Origin: Motilimonas cestriensis
GTDB lineage: Bacteria; Pseudomonadota; Gammaproteobacteria; Enterobacterales; CBDFNC01
Assembly: GCF_021295315.1 (NCBI RefSeq)
Contig: NZ_JAIMJA010000001.1
Coordinates: forward strand, 186,001 to 250,000
Reading direction: 5' to 3'
Length of the DNA: 64,000 nucleotides
This document shows, piece after piece, positions 30,207-39,705 of the stretch (positions are counted from its first letter, which is position 1; each line of letters opens with the position of its first letter). The position numbers and the translations under genes are program-made. Below the pieces are notes generated by a model. It was not told where the DNA came from, ran no database searches, and worked only from the letters and a program-made list of their open reading frames with translations.

Positions 30207-30220
30207 TTGATCAAGATCAA
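30207..30220 (-). promoter_or_regulatory. Consensus FNR binding site upstream of the cyd operon
   Basis: TTGATCAAGATCAA is an exact match to TTGAT-N4-ATCAA. It is 54-67 bp before the start of the GbsR-type gene. FNR (and ArcA) control cyd genes in E. coli; here FNR probably activates or tunes the operon at low oxygen. Confidence 0.75.
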
Positions 30221-30377
30221 TCTGGTGCAGATTGTTGATTAGTTATCACGAGCGACGAGGGAGATGAGGAAGATTAATTGAGCTTGAGTGGTTTTTTCAG
30301 GAATAAGGCAGGTAAAAATATTGAATTTAAGCCATAACGCAGAGCCAAAACAGCCAGATTTTTAGAACCTGCAGTAC

Positions 30378-30405
30378 ACTCAACCTTACTCTGGTAAGGT
30401 TGAGT
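30378..30405 (-). terminator. Hairpin after yfbV
   Basis: Perfect 11-bp stem ACTCAACCTTA / TAAGGTTGAGT with a 6-base loop, 16 bp after the yfbV stop codon. It has no strong U-tract but is a likely terminator before the cyd promoter region. Confidence 0.55.
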
Positions 30406-30421
30406 TTGACTAGCTGCATTT

Positions 30422-30871
30422 TTAATCAAATAAAAATGCTTTATCTAAGCTTTTAAAACCTTGGTTTAATACAAAAGCTAAGTCGCCATAGGTAGGTTTG
30501 CTAACCGCTTGTTTTGGTGGCTCATTCTGCTGATTGCTTTGCTGCACTAATTTTTGATGGATCTGGTGATACCAGCGCACTAAACTCGGCGGCAGCGGGC
30601 TTTGCGCACGCTTACCCAGCCAATAAAGCCCCTGCAAGGGTAGGCTCACCATAAATAAAACCATACCCACCGTGGTTGGCCAAAACATCTCATGGCCAAC
30701 TTGATATTGCAGTAATATTGTTAATACCGCTAACATCGGCATAAACTTTTCTGCAAACTCGGTGGCCTTTATCACCAAATTCTCAGGAAATAGGCCGTTT
30801 AGCTCTTTTCTCTGTGGCCACACTTTCATGTAGGCTTTACCAGTTTGTAATTTTCCACCAAAAAATTTCAT
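30422..30871 (-). CDS. yfbV: UPF0208 membrane protein YfbV
   Basis: 149 residues with two membrane helices (about 41-60 and 67-86), matching the YfbV family, which in E. coli also lies immediately upstream of and divergent from ackA. E. coli YfbV has been linked to insulating the Ter macrodomain from MatP spread. Conserved neighbourhood and the starting FFGGKLQTGKAYMKVWPQRK make the family assignment secure; the molecular role is poorly understood. GGCAGG precedes the ATG. Confidence 0.9.
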   Translation of the reverse strand: MKFFGGKLQTGKAYMKVWPQRKELNGLFPENLVIKATEFAEKFMPMLAVLTILLQYQVGHEMFWPTTVGMVLFMVSLPLQGLYWLGKRAQSPLPPSLVRWYHQIHQKLVQQSNQQNEPPKQAVSKPTYGDLAFVLNQGFKSLDKAFLFD

Positions 30872-31187
30872 ATTTACCTGCCTTACCGCTAAAAGTGGCG
30901 AGAAAATGAGCCTAATTTGTTAAAAATTGATTTCAATTAACTCTAAAGACGCTTCGCTTTGTTATTTTCTTACATTAGCTGTATCCTTGTTACAACTAAG
31001 CGTATCCACAGACGTTTACCCTACTGTTCTCTTGGTTAAACGTTGATTATAAACAGTGCGGATCACTAAATGATACCGACTATCGGCTTTTTGTCCGACT
31101 TGTATTAAGGATACATTAAGTCAAGCAATTGACATAATCGCAATTGTTTTCCACTCGTAATCGAAATGTAATTTTTAGGATTTGCCA
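30872..31187. other. yfbV-ackA divergent regulatory region
   Basis: 316 bp of promoter DNA for both genes. It contains one FNR-like site near the yfbV side (30927-30940) and AT-rich stretches, but no coding frame. Confidence 0.55.
30927..30940 (+). promoter_or_regulatory. FNR-like half-conserved site upstream of ackA
   Basis: TTGATttcaATTAA matches nine of ten FNR consensus positions. It is about 250 bp upstream of ackA and closer to yfbV, so its target is uncertain. Confidence 0.35.
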
Positions 31188-32384
31188 ATGAACAAACTTG
31201 TTCTCGTTCTTAACTGTGGTAGCTCTTCTCTCAAATTTGCAGTACTCAACGCCGAAAATGGCGATGAGTACATCTCTGGTTTGGCAGAATGTTTTAATTT
31301 GGAAGAGGCCCGGATAAAATGGAAGTTAGACGGCACTAAACAAGAAGCGTCATTAGGTGCATTTTCTGCTCACCGTGAAGCAGTTGAATATATCGTATCA
31401 AAAATCCTCAGCACTAAGCCTGAGCTACTAGAAAACTTAATTGCGATTGGTCATCGTGTGGTACACGGCGGTGAAAAATTCACTAAGTCAGTGCTCATTG
31501 ATGAGCATGTGATCGAAGGTATTCAAGCCTGTGCAGCCCTTGCGCCACTACATAACCCTGCTCATCTAATAGGTATTCGCGCGGCGCAAGCCGCTTTTGC
31601 TAACTTACCTCAAGTTGCGGTTTTTGACACAGCCTTCCATCAGAGTATGCCTGAGTCTGCATACTTATACGCCTTACCTTACAAACTATACCGCGAGCAC
31701 GGCATTCGTCGCTATGGCATGCACGGCACTAGCCATTTGTTTGTCAGCCAAATGGCGGCCAAAATGCTTGGTAAAGATCTAAGCGAAACCAATGTGATTA
31801 CCGCGCATCTTGGTAACGGCGCGTCTATATGCGCAGTTAAAAACGGTAAGAGTGTTGACACCAGCATGGGCCTTACGCCATTAGAAGGCTTGGTAATGGG
31901 CACGCGTAGTGGTGATATTGACCCAAGCATTATTCAACATATGGTTAACAAATTAGGTTACACCTTAGATGAAGTGAATAATGTATTAAACAAGCAAAGC
32001 GGTTTAATGGGCATTTCTGAAGTATCGAGTGATTGTCGCGCCATTGAAGAAGGTTACGCAGAAGGCCACAAAGGTTGTACCTTAGCGCTAGAAATTTTCT
32101 GCTACCGCCTCGCAAAATACATCGCTTCTTATACCGTGCCACTACAACGCCTAGATGCGATTGTATTTACCGGTGGTATAGGGGAAAACTCTAATTTAAT
32201 TCGTCAAATTGTTTTGCAAAACTTAGCTATCTTTGGCTTTGCCGTTGATGATGAGAAAAATGAAGCTGCTAGATTTGGCAACGAAGGCATTATCACTGCA
32301 GAAAACAGCCCGATAGCCTTAGTTATCCCCACCAATGAAGAGTGGGTTATCGCAAAAGATTCAGCTGCTCTTGTCAGTGCTTAA
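31188..32384 (+). CDS. ackA: Acetate kinase
   Basis: 398 residues (400 in E. coli). N-terminal [14 protein letters not shown] is the ASKHA phosphate-binding loop, [20 protein letters not shown] and [14 protein letters not shown] carry the catalytic Asp and His, and FTGGIGENS is the adenosine-binding motif. It turns acetyl phosphate and ADP into acetate and ATP. The ATG at 31188 has TAGGA seven bases upstream; a TTG two codons earlier is too close to it. It forms an operon with pta 100 bp downstream and gives the ATP yield of the PFL route. Confidence 0.98.
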   Translation: MNKLVLVLNCGSSSLKFAVLNAENGDEYISGLAECFNLEEARIKWKLDGTKQEASLGAFSAHREAVEYIVSKILSTKPELLENLIAIGHRVVHGGEKFTKSVLIDEHVIEGIQACAALAPLHNPAHLIGIRAAQAAFANLPQVAVFDTAFHQSMPESAYLYALPYKLYREHGIRRYGMHGTSHLFVSQMAAKMLGKDLSETNVITAHLGNGASICAVKNGKSVDTSMGLTPLEGLVMGTRSGDIDPSIIQHMVNKLGYTLDEVNNVLNKQSGLMGISEVSSDCRAIEEGYAEGHKGCTLALEIFCYRLAKYIASYTVPLQRLDAIVFTGGIGENSNLIRQIVLQNLAIFGFAVDDEKNEAARFGNEGIITAENSPIALVIPTNEEWVIAKDSAALVSA

Positions 32385-32484
32385 TAATCGATTGGGGGCT
32401 TCGCTCCCACGTTTTTGAAGCAATTGCGCGATATAATCGTTATGCGAAGCGCGATTGCTCGACAACCTAATTTGAGGAACGCTT

Positions 32485-34629
32485 GTGTCTCGTACAATAA
32501 TGCTTATTCCCATTGGCTCTGGTGTTGGAGTGACCTCCGTTAGCCTAGGCATGGTTCGCGCCATGGAACGTCACGGTGTAATTGTCAACTTCTTTAAACC
32601 CATTGCCCAGCCTAAATCCGGTGATACCGGGCCAGAACGCTCAACCACCATTATTCGCAACGCGACTAATTTTGTCCCGCCTGAACCTTTTAGCATGCAA
32701 TACGCTGAGAACATGATTTCTACGAATCAGACCTCAGAGTTATTAGAAAACATCGTTGCACGCTTTCAAACGGGCACCGCTGGCGCGGATGTTGTGGTAG
32801 TTGAAGGGTTAGTACCGACCGGAAAACTTCAGTTTGCGAATGAACTAAACTACCAAATTGCGAAGGCAATTGGCGCCGAAATGGTGTTTGTTACTCAACC
32901 AAGTAACGACTCAAGCCAGCAGCTGAAAGAGCGCATTGAAATTGCCGTATCAGCCTTTGGTGGCCACGCTAATAAACGCATAATCGGTTGTATCATCAAC
33001 AAGGTAGGCGCGCCCCTTGATGATCACGAAAAAACACGTCCTGATTTAACAGAAATGTTTGAGAACCACCATAAATCAGGTGCCAATCTCGAAGTATTAC
33101 AAATGTTTGGCAAAAGCCCACTGCGTATTTTGGGCTGCATTCCTTGGAATCCTAATTTAGTCGCGCCACGCGCTAAAGACTTGGCTGAGCACATGAATGC
33201 CACCATCCTCAATAAAGGTGAGATGGCAACACGACGCCTACAAAGCGTGACGTTTTGTGCCCGTTCAATTCCCAACATGGTTGAACATTTTAAACCGGGC
33301 TCAATGCTCGTTACTTCTGGCGATCGCAGTGATGTGATTGTTTCAGCTTGTTTAGCGTCGATGAACGGCGTAAAAATTGGCTGCTTATTATTGACTGGCG
33401 GTTACCAGCCAGAGCCACAAGTAATGAAATTGTGTGAAACAGCCATGGAAACCACTGGCTTACCGATTATGTTGATCGGCACGAACACTTGGCAAACTTC
33501 GGTTAGATTACAAAGCTTTAACGTTGAAATTCCAACAGATGATGCTGAGCGCATTGAGCTAGTGCAAGATTATGTTGCGGGTCATGTGGACAAACATTGG
33601 ATTGCAACGTTAACGCAAGGCTCTACATTGCCGCGTAAACTATCGCCACCAGCGTTCCGTTACCACCTAACTGAGCTAGCGCGCGCAGTAAATCGCCGCG
33701 TAGTATTACCAGAAGGTGAAGAGCCAAGAACGATCAAAGCCGCAGCGTTGTGTGATCAACGTGGCATTGCGACTCCCGTGTTACTGGGTAACCCTGAGCG
33801 CATCCACCTAGCGGCAGCGCAACAAGGTGTGGTGTTAGGTGAAGGTGTGGAAATCATCGATCCTGAAACGGTGCGTGAAAAATACGTAGCACCTATGGTT
33901 GAGTTACGTAAAGGTAAAGGCCTAACCGAAGTGGTTGCTCGTGAGCAACTAGAAGACAACGTAGTGCTTGGTACTATGATGTTAGCCCAAGATGAAGTAG
34001 ACGGGCTCGTCTCTGGTGCCATTCACACCACGGCGAACACTATCCGCCCACCATTGCAGTTAATTAAAACGGCACCGGGCGCGAACTTAGTGTCTTCTAT
34101 CTTCTTCATGCTATTGCCTGATCAAGTCTTAGTTTATGGCGACTGTGCCATCAACCCTGACCCGAATGCAGAGCAACTAGCCGATATAGCTATTCAATCA
34201 GCCGACTCTGCAGCAGCGTTTGGTATTGAGCCAAAAGTAGCCATGATCAGCTACTCTACTGGCTCTTCAGGTACTGGCTCAGATGTTGATAAAGTACGTG
34301 AAGCAACCAAGATAGCGAAAGAGCGTCGTCCAGACTTAATCATTGATGGTCCATTGCAATACGATGCCGCTATCATGGAAAATGTGGCTAAAAGTAAAGC
34401 GCCGAACAGCCCTGTGGCAGGTAAGGCAACAGTATTTATCTTCCCAGATTTAAATACCGGTAACACTACTTATAAAGCAGTGCAACGAAGTGCCGACTTG
34501 ATCAGTATTGGTCCGATGCTACAAGGCATGCGTAAGCCAGTGAACGACTTATCACGCGGCGCCTTAGTTGATGATATTGTGTACACCATTGCTTTAACGG
34601 CAATACAAGCTTCACAGCTTAAAGGCTAA
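32485..34629 (+). CDS. pta: Phosphate acetyltransferase
   Basis: 714 residues, identical in length to E. coli Pta. An N-terminal P-loop-like DRTGG/AAA region ([18 protein letters not shown]) is regulatory; the catalytic PTA_PTB domain covers about residues 390-710 ([20 protein letters not shown], and the ending [20 protein letters not shown]). It converts acetyl-CoA and phosphate to acetyl phosphate. The start is GTG at 32485, seven bases after GAGGAA. It follows ackA and is closed by a strong terminator. Confidence 0.98.
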   Translation: MSRTIMLIPIGSGVGVTSVSLGMVRAMERHGVIVNFFKPIAQPKSGDTGPERSTTIIRNATNFVPPEPFSMQYAENMISTNQTSELLENIVARFQTGTAGADVVVVEGLVPTGKLQFANELNYQIAKAIGAEMVFVTQPSNDSSQQLKERIEIAVSAFGGHANKRIIGCIINKVGAPLDDHEKTRPDLTEMFENHHKSGANLEVLQMFGKSPLRILGCIPWNPNLVAPRAKDLAEHMNATILNKGEMATRRLQSVTFCARSIPNMVEHFKPGSMLVTSGDRSDVIVSACLASMNGVKIGCLLLTGGYQPEPQVMKLCETAMETTGLPIMLIGTNTWQTSVRLQSFNVEIPTDDAERIELVQDYVAGHVDKHWIATLTQGSTLPRKLSPPAFRYHLTELARAVNRRVVLPEGEEPRTIKAAALCDQRGIATPVLLGNPERIHLAAAQQGVVLGEGVEIIDPETVREKYVAPMVELRKGKGLTEVVAREQLEDNVVLGTMMLAQDEVDGLVSGAIHTTANTIRPPLQLIKTAPGANLVSSIFFMLLPDQVLVYGDCAINPDPNAEQLADIAIQSADSAAAFGIEPKVAMISYSTGSSGTGSDVDKVREATKIAKERRPDLIIDGPLQYDAAIMENVAKSKAPNSPVAGKATVFIFPDLNTGNTTYKAVQRSADLISIGPMLQGMRKPVNDLSRGALVDDIVYTIALTAIQASQLKG

Positions 34630-34635
34630 ATGACT

Positions 34636-34662
34636 AAAGCCCTGTTTAACAGGGCTTTTTTT
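34636..34662 (+). terminator. Rho-independent terminator after pta
   Basis: Stem AAAGCCCTGTT / AACAGGGCTTT immediately followed by more T, seven bases after the pta stop codon. Confidence 0.88.
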
Positions 34663-34718
34663 CAATGGAAGCGAGTAATCCCACCACCCTCTTTAGCGTT
34701 ACCAGCTAACCCACAGAG

Positions 34719-34741
34719 TTATGCACAGATTTTGTGGATAT
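34719..34741. promoter_or_regulatory. Inverted pair of DnaA-box-like sequences
   Basis: TTATGCACA (34719-34727) is a perfect match to the DnaA box TTATNCACA. Five bases later TGTGGATAT is the reverse complement of ATATCCACA, one mismatch from TTATCCACA. The pair could bind DnaA; chance cannot be excluded. Confidence 0.3.
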
Positions 34742-34952
34742 CTTTACTTAATCCCCTACTGTTACTAACACAAATAAAATAAAACACGGCACTTAACTTA
34801 TATTTATTCACATGTAAAGAATAAAACTGCCCTATTTTCTGTATTATTTCCATTTAACAGGACAAGTAACAAACCCTAGACGAATAAAGTCTAATACGCG
34901 CCTAGCGGTAGGTTAACCTTAAATATGTACAACGTATTTTAAGGAGGGCAAT

Positions 34953-35150
34953 ATGAATGGGATGATAGAAGGTCAAGCTTCACAGCTATACGACCTACTC
35001 CATGATGAGAACGATATCTCTTTAATGTTATACCTAGAAAAGAAACAGTTCAGCCACAATCAGCAACGGGCAATTATCAAGCAGCTCAAAGCGATGAACA
35101 GCCCGACACAAAGCCAACTAGCGGGATTATTAGATCAAAACTTAATCTAA
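34953..35150 (+). CDS. Small hypothetical protein, 65 residues
   Basis: An ATG with an ideal ribosome site (AAGGAGGGCAAT) opens a 65-codon frame. The product is helical, charged and soluble, with a run YDLLHDENDISLMLYLEKKQ and a glutamine-rich tail; I recognise no family. Its 3' end overlaps the convergent methyltransferase gene by 4 bp. The quality of the ribosome site and its own upstream interval make it a likely real gene. Confidence 0.65.
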   Translation: MNGMIEGQASQLYDLLHDENDISLMLYLEKKQFSHNQQRAIIKQLKAMNSPTQSQLAGLLDQNLI

Positions 35151-36055
35151 CCCTCTAACCTATAAATTAAGATTTTTAAGCCTTTATCTGGTTGTTCATT
35201 AATAAATACAGAAGAAGGCTCAATCTTATCTTCTAAAACTAATTCGGGACAATGTTCCGCCACTGCTGATTTCAGAAAGGCAAAGTCAAGGTCGGGCGAG
35301 TTTAGGCATAACATCGCGCGCCCTCCCGGCGCTAAAAGCTCCGGCAAACGCCTAATGATTTTAGGGTAATCTCGAATAACATTAACGCTACCCTTTTGCA
35401 GTGATGGTGGATCAGCAATCACTAAATCATACGGTCCCGACTTTTTAAGTTTGCCCCAACTTTTAAATAAGTCATGAGCCATAAATTTCACTTTGCTCAA
35501 GTCATGCTGATTTAAACGATGATTGTCTCGGCCAACAGAAAGGGATGGTTTACTCATGTCTAAATTGACCACTTGACGGGCACTCCCAGCTATGGCCGCC
35601 ACGGAAAAACCACAAGTGTAAGCAAACAAGTTCAGCACATTAGCTTGTTCACTGTGCGTTTGTACCCAACGCCTCCCCTGCTCCATATCGAAAAATAAAC
35701 CATAGTTTTGATTTTTGCCTAAACGCAACTGGTATTTAAGCCCAGCTTCATCGGCAACTGGCTCAGGAATGTTTTCACCCCAAAGCAACTCATAGGGGGC
35801 CATATGCTGAAAACGATACTGAACTTGAATGCTCAAGCAACGCTCGCCCAACTGCGCTTTAATTACCTCAACCAACGAATCAAGCCGTTCACGCTCAACC
35901 TCGCTGTATAAAATAATTAATACAACGGGACTAAACCAATCGATATTAATAAAACGAAAGCCCGGATAGCGGCCGCCACGGCCATGAAAGATCCGACAAG
36001 CTTGCGTCGACTTGGGCCAATTAAAATGAGGTTGAATTTGACTAAAAGAGGACAT
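35147..36055 (-). CDS. Class I SAM-dependent methyltransferase, RlmI/COG1092-like
   Basis: 302 residues. The Rossmann methyltransferase core has motif I as VLNLFAYTCGFSVAAIAG, a VNLDMSK acidic loop, and the catalytic-type motif DLVIADPPSLQKGS, typical of COG1092 rRNA cytosine-5 methyltransferases (RlmI, RlmK). The preceding YGLFFDMEQGRRWV is also diagnostic. The N-terminal PUA-type domain of RlmI is replaced by a different short region, so it is a paralogue rather than RlmI itself. The nucleic-acid target is unknown. Confidence 0.8.
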   Translation of the reverse strand: MSSFSQIQPHFNWPKSTQACRIFHGRGGRYPGFRFINIDWFSPVVLIILYSEVERERLDSLVEVIKAQLGERCLSIQVQYRFQHMAPYELLWGENIPEPVADEAGLKYQLRLGKNQNYGLFFDMEQGRRWVQTHSEQANVLNLFAYTCGFSVAAIAGSARQVVNLDMSKPSLSVGRDNHRLNQHDLSKVKFMAHDLFKSWGKLKKSGPYDLVIADPPSLQKGSVNVIRDYPKIIRRLPELLAPGGRAMLCLNSPDLDFAFLKSAVAEHCPELVLEDKIEPSSVFINEQPDKGLKILIYRLEG

Positions 36056-36161
36056 AAGGCAGGCTCAACAAGTAAAACGGCGATTCTACACTATACCCAA
36101 GCAACCTCAAGATGCTTGGCGATAGAACCACCCTATAACGCTTTTTTCGCAATCTGGTTGA

Positions 36162-37211
36162 TTACTTTGCTTGCTTGATCGAATCAATCACATCACTTTC
36201 AGAGCTCAACAGCACCGCAAACCAGCGCCCTTGTTCACTGGTCTCTAAAGCTATTTTAAATATCATGGTTAAAGGAACCGATAACAGCATACCGACGGTC
36301 CCCAACAGCCAGCCCCAAAATATTAACGATAAAAACACCACTAAGGTCGAGAGCCCGAGCCCTCGACCAAGAAACCGTGGCTCAACCATATTGCCCATCA
36401 CCATATTCACCATCACATAACTTAATGCAACGATAGCAGCATGGCCTAAACTCAGCTGCAAAAATGCCAAGATAACAGCCGGAACCGCAGCAATAATCGA
36501 GCCGATGTTAGGAATGTAGTTAAGTAAAAAAGCGAGTACGCCCCATAAAATAAAAAAGTCGACACCAATAAGCCACAGGATAACCGACACCAACATCCCG
36601 GTTGCGATACTAACAAATGTTTTAATCACCATATATTGATTGACCGAGCTTAAAAACTTATCCAGTCCTTGTAATTTCATCTCTGGATCGCGAAAAGCCA
36701 GATGTAGCTTTGCTGGCATGCCAGTGGCCTCACCCAACATAAATACCACCGTCAGTAACAACAAAAAAACATTGGCTAACACACTGCCGAAACTCGATAG
36801 CATATTCGTCACCATATTCATGGCGGTACTTGGGTTAAAATAGTCTTTAAACACATCCATTGATATCTGAATATCATGTGCTTGTAGCCAAGCCGTTAAG
36901 CCAACAAAACGCTCTGTTAGCTGCGCTTCATATGCAGGTAGCTGGGATCGAAATTCCGTTACCGAAGCCCCGACTACACTGCCCATAATGAAAAAAGCCA
37001 ACACTATCACACTGATAATCAAGCCGATTGCAACGCCCCTTGGTACCCTTAATTGCACCAAGTAATTAATAGCAGGATGACAAATAATGGCGATAAATAA
37101 GGACAACAGAAAAGGCACGATAATCGCACTAGCAAGCTTGATCCCCGCGAGACAAATGATGATGCCAGCAAATACTAAAATACCGCGGCTAATTACAGAC
37201 TGATCGGCCAT
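36162..37211 (-). CDS. AI-2E/PerM family membrane transporter
   Basis: 349 residues with about eight membrane helices. The family pattern is visible in VPFLLSLFIAIICHPAINYL, LRVPRGVAIGLIISVIVLAF and the C-terminal LNYIPNIGSIIAAVPAVILA with VEPRFLGRGLGLSTLVVFLS. Members export autoinducer-2-like molecules or act as Na+/H+ antiporters; the substrate cannot be told. The ATG at 37211 is preceded by GGGAAG; a GTG at 37241 is not. A second, distinct member lies at 56909-57991. Confidence 0.85.
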   Translation of the reverse strand: MADQSVISRGILVFAGIIICLAGIKLASAIIVPFLLSLFIAIICHPAINYLVQLRVPRGVAIGLIISVIVLAFFIMGSVVGASVTEFRSQLPAYEAQLTERFVGLTAWLQAHDIQISMDVFKDYFNPSTAMNMVTNMLSSFGSVLANVFLLLLTVVFMLGEATGMPAKLHLAFRDPEMKLQGLDKFLSSVNQYMVIKTFVSIATGMLVSVILWLIGVDFFILWGVLAFLLNYIPNIGSIIAAVPAVILAFLQLSLGHAAIVALSYVMVNMVMGNMVEPRFLGRGLGLSTLVVFLSLIFWGWLLGTVGMLLSVPLTMIFKIALETSEQGRWFAVLLSSESDVIDSIKQAK

Positions 37212-37326
37212 GCTACTTCCCAAATGTTGATAAACGAACACAATAAAAAAAATTCATCTCAAAATAACATCCTTTTTTGTTAATTTAACGTAATACTATG
37301 AATAAATAATCAATAATGAGACCGCC

Positions 37327-38223
37327 ATGAATATATTGATCACCGGAGGCACTGGGCTTATTGGTCAGAGGCTCTGTAAAGTCCTTAACTCCGCCCATCA
37401 ATTAACGGTATTAAGCCGCAGCAAACATAAAGCACATTCACTGCTAGGCTCTGACATAACCATCATTGAGGATTTAGCGTCTTTAACAAATCTTAATCAA
37501 TTTGATGCGGTGATTAACCTTGCCGGAGAACCCATTGCTGAAAAACGCTGGACCGAAAAACAAAAACACGCAATTTGTCAAAGTAGGTGGACGATCACGC
37601 AGCAACTGGTCGAACTGTTCAAAGCGTCGGACCATGCGCCGAAGACATTTATCAGCGGCTCTGCCATTGGCATTTATGGCCGTCAAAATGCTCAGCCTAT
37701 TACCGAAGACTTTGACCAATACAATCAGGAATTCAGCCATACCATTTGCCAACAATGGGAAGACATAGCCAATCAAGCTCAGCCCCATACCCGCGTTTGT
37801 AACCTTCGCACGGGTATCGTACTTAGCCAACAAGGTGGTGCACTAAAGAAAATGCTTCCCCCTTTCAAAATGGGCGTGGGTGGCAGGATCGGCTCTGGCC
37901 AACAGTTCATGTCTTGGATCCATATCGATGACATGGTCAATGGCATTATATGGTTACTGGAGCATGACGCCCTGTCTGGCGCGTTTAACTTTACTGCGCC
38001 TAAACCTGTGACCAATAAAACATTCTCACTGGAATTAGCAGCAACCCTTAACAGACCCGCTTTTTGCCCTGTGCCCGCCACCGTACTCAAAGTTTTATTA
38101 GGGGAAATGAGTGACTTATTGCTCTACGGACAAAACGTGTTACCGGAAAAATTAAGCCAATCCGGCTATCAATTTAAGCACCCAGATATAAAAGAAGCCC
38201 TACAAGACTTGCTGAGCAAATGA
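37327..38223 (+). CDS. yfcH: TIGR01777-type NAD-dependent epimerase/dehydratase, YfcH-like
   Basis: 298 residues, the length of E. coli YfcH. The Rossmann glycine motif is ITGGTGLIGQRL, followed by the family's NLAGEPIAEKRWTEKQKHAI, ISGSAIGIYG, a VCNLRTGIVLSQQGGALKKM strand-loop and SWIHIDDMV. Atypical SDR proteins of this type occur across bacteria and plants; a role in cell-division or sugar metabolism has been suggested but no reaction is established. It is the last intact gene before the KptA patch. Confidence 0.85.
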   Translation: MNILITGGTGLIGQRLCKVLNSAHQLTVLSRSKHKAHSLLGSDITIIEDLASLTNLNQFDAVINLAGEPIAEKRWTEKQKHAICQSRWTITQQLVELFKASDHAPKTFISGSAIGIYGRQNAQPITEDFDQYNQEFSHTICQQWEDIANQAQPHTRVCNLRTGIVLSQQGGALKKMLPPFKMGVGGRIGSGQQFMSWIHIDDMVNGIIWLLEHDALSGAFNFTAPKPVTNKTFSLELAATLNRPAFCPVPATVLKVLLGEMSDLLLYGQNVLPEKLSQSGYQFKHPDIKEALQDLLSK

Positions 38224-38300
38224 CTTTGCTCAGGCCGTCTTTTTCAGACTAAATATCCGACATTCGTGACGATGGCGTAGCGGTTTGGTCTTATTTTTAG

Positions 38301-38372
38301 CTAAGTAAGATTAAGCCCACCATCAGAAAGGATGATTTCACCAGTTAGGTAGATACCGCTATGCGCACTTAA
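38301..38372 (-). pseudogene. 3' remnant of a short-chain dehydrogenase gene
   Basis: Minus-strand frame reads SAHSGIYLTGEIILSDGGLN then LT and a stop at 38301-38303. This is the C-terminal signature of classical SDR enzymes (…G-Y-x-TG-E-I…DGG-x). Nothing of the catalytic core (Tyr-x3-Lys) or Rossmann motif is present upstream; that DNA is the convergently oriented end of kptA on the same strand. The remnant begins inside the last codons of kptA, so this looks like a junction where kptA DNA replaced most of the gene. Confidence 0.65.
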
Positions 38373-38895
38373 GATATTTGGCTGGAACGTGTTCAACAAG
38401 CCATACATTGTTTGCGGTTTTAAAGAAAAGGAAACCATCTTTAGCCATTTGCTCAGCATCTACCTTCAGAATGACGGGCTTACCATAGCGAGCCCCCACT
38501 GCGTTTGCGACAGAGTCAGCCTCTGACAAATGTACATGATGCCTTTTCTGTTTGGATATGCCCTCAGCCATTATACTGGTCATAAAACGCTTAGCAGTAC
38601 CATGTAATAACACACTGGGCGGTATTGTAGGCTCAAGCGTTAAATCAATCTCAACAGAATGACCTTGATTAGCGCGAATTTTGTTGCCACATCGACTGAT
38701 GCTAAAACGCTGCTTATCATTGGTTTCAACAACAATTTGAAGTAGCTCTTTGGTCATCTTAGGGCTGGTTGATTTTTCGATTATGTCCGCGATATATGCC
38801 CAGCCATTAGGGTCAAGCCTGAGACCAATTGATTCCGGCGCGTGACGCAGTAAGTAACTTAAATATTTTGATATTTGTTCAAATTCTTTATTCAT
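38359..38895 (-). CDS. kptA: RNA 2'-phosphotransferase, Tpt1/KptA family
   Basis: 178 residues, normal for bacterial KptA. Conserved motifs are LSYLLRHAPESIGL (Arg-His near residue 17), LLHGTAKRF (HGT) and HHVHLSEAD (HxLS). The enzyme moves a 2'-phosphate from RNA to NAD+, giving ADP-ribose 1'',2''-cyclic phosphate; in yeast it finishes tRNA splicing, while its bacterial role is unclear (RNA repair or RNA 5'-ADP-ribosylation are proposed). It has a scattered distribution across bacteria. Its stop overlaps an SDR gene remnant and a gene of unknown function lies upstream, pointing to acquisition. Confidence 0.92.
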   Translation of the reverse strand: MNKEFEQISKYLSYLLRHAPESIGLRLDPNGWAYIADIIEKSTSPKMTKELLQIVVETNDKQRFSISRCGNKIRANQGHSVEIDLTLEPTIPPSVLLHGTAKRFMTSIMAEGISKQKRHHVHLSEADSVANAVGARYGKPVILKVDAEQMAKDGFLFFKTANNVWLVEHVPAKYLKCA

Positions 38896-39045
38896 TGATG
38901 GACCTTACGTGTTCTTTATCGCTATTTGCGTTGAGGAAATTTTCCGCTTAACACTGAGGCGATAAGTTGATATGTACTCCGTAATGTTACTGGGGCTACA
39001 ATTTAATGACAAATTTGACGACTTGCTAAGGTCGCTTGTTGCAAG

Positions 39046-39705
39046 CTAACTTTCGATGAAAACAAACTGTTCGTCATTACTCCATCCTGCTTGCGCTTTC
39101 ATTTTATACAAGTCAAATGCCGCTTGATAAGGGTCAACTTCGAATTCACTTTGCACCATTGCCCAAGCTATCCAATGAGATACGGGGTAATAACAGCCAG
39201 AAAGTTGGTATAGGGGCTCACTTAAGAAGAAAAATGCTTCGTATCCTTCTTCTCCGCAGTACTTAGCAATGATCTCGCATAAGTCATCATCGAGATGTAT
39301 GGTCGGCGAATCTGCATTGTTAAGCACGTCACGCCTTAGGCTTTCATTACCTCGATAAACTGACCTTCTAGCAACATTTGATTTTTTGCTATTCAACTTG
39401 ATTAACTCTGAATCACCATATTGATTGAGAGCCGCTTCAATATTTGTATTTAGTTGTTCAAGTTTACTCAGCAGGGCCAGATCATCTATCGCAATAGATT
39501 GGGGCAAGCTTGTCCTTACCTCGTTAACCCGTTTAAGTAAAAGATCACCATTAGGAAATATTGAAAAGCAATCTTTTAGTTTTTCATCCCCGACATGCCA
39601 AATGTCAAAATGAAGCGCATAGTCTTCTCGAATATCGGGCATAGCGTTCGTCGTTTCACCAAGCGCCTCTCGCCACTTCTTTTGCCATTGTTGTTTAATG
39701 CTCAT
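39046..39705 (-). CDS. Hypothetical protein adjacent to kptA
   Basis: 219 residues, soluble, acidic, no signal or membrane segment. The C-terminal part is aromatic-rich (CGEEGYEAFFFLSEPLYQLS, then YYPVSHWIAWAMV and a closing QAGWSNDEQFVFIE). I recognise no family. The ATG at 39705 is chosen; in-frame GTG codons at 39735 and 39726 lack ribosome sites, but the site for 39705 is also modest, so the start is uncertain. It lies 150 bp upstream of kptA on the same strand and may have arrived with it. No function is proposed. Confidence 0.7.
   Translation of the reverse strand: MSIKQQWQKKWREALGETTNAMPDIREDYALHFDIWHVGDEKLKDCFSIFPNGDLLLKRVNEVRTSLPQSIAIDDLALLSKLEQLNTNIEAALNQYGDSELIKLNSKKSNVARRSVYRGNESLRRDVLNNADSPTIHLDDDLCEIIAKYCGEEGYEAFFFLSEPLYQLSGCYYPVSHWIAWAMVQSEFEVDPYQAAFDLYKMKAQAGWSNDEQFVFIES

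Larger units (their letters stand above)
34630..34952. other. Gap between pta and a small ORF
   Basis: 323 bp with the pta terminator, an inverted pair of DnaA-box-like sequences (34719-34741) and an AT-rich promoter-like stretch before the small ORF. No RNA gene is recognisable. Confidence 0.5.
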
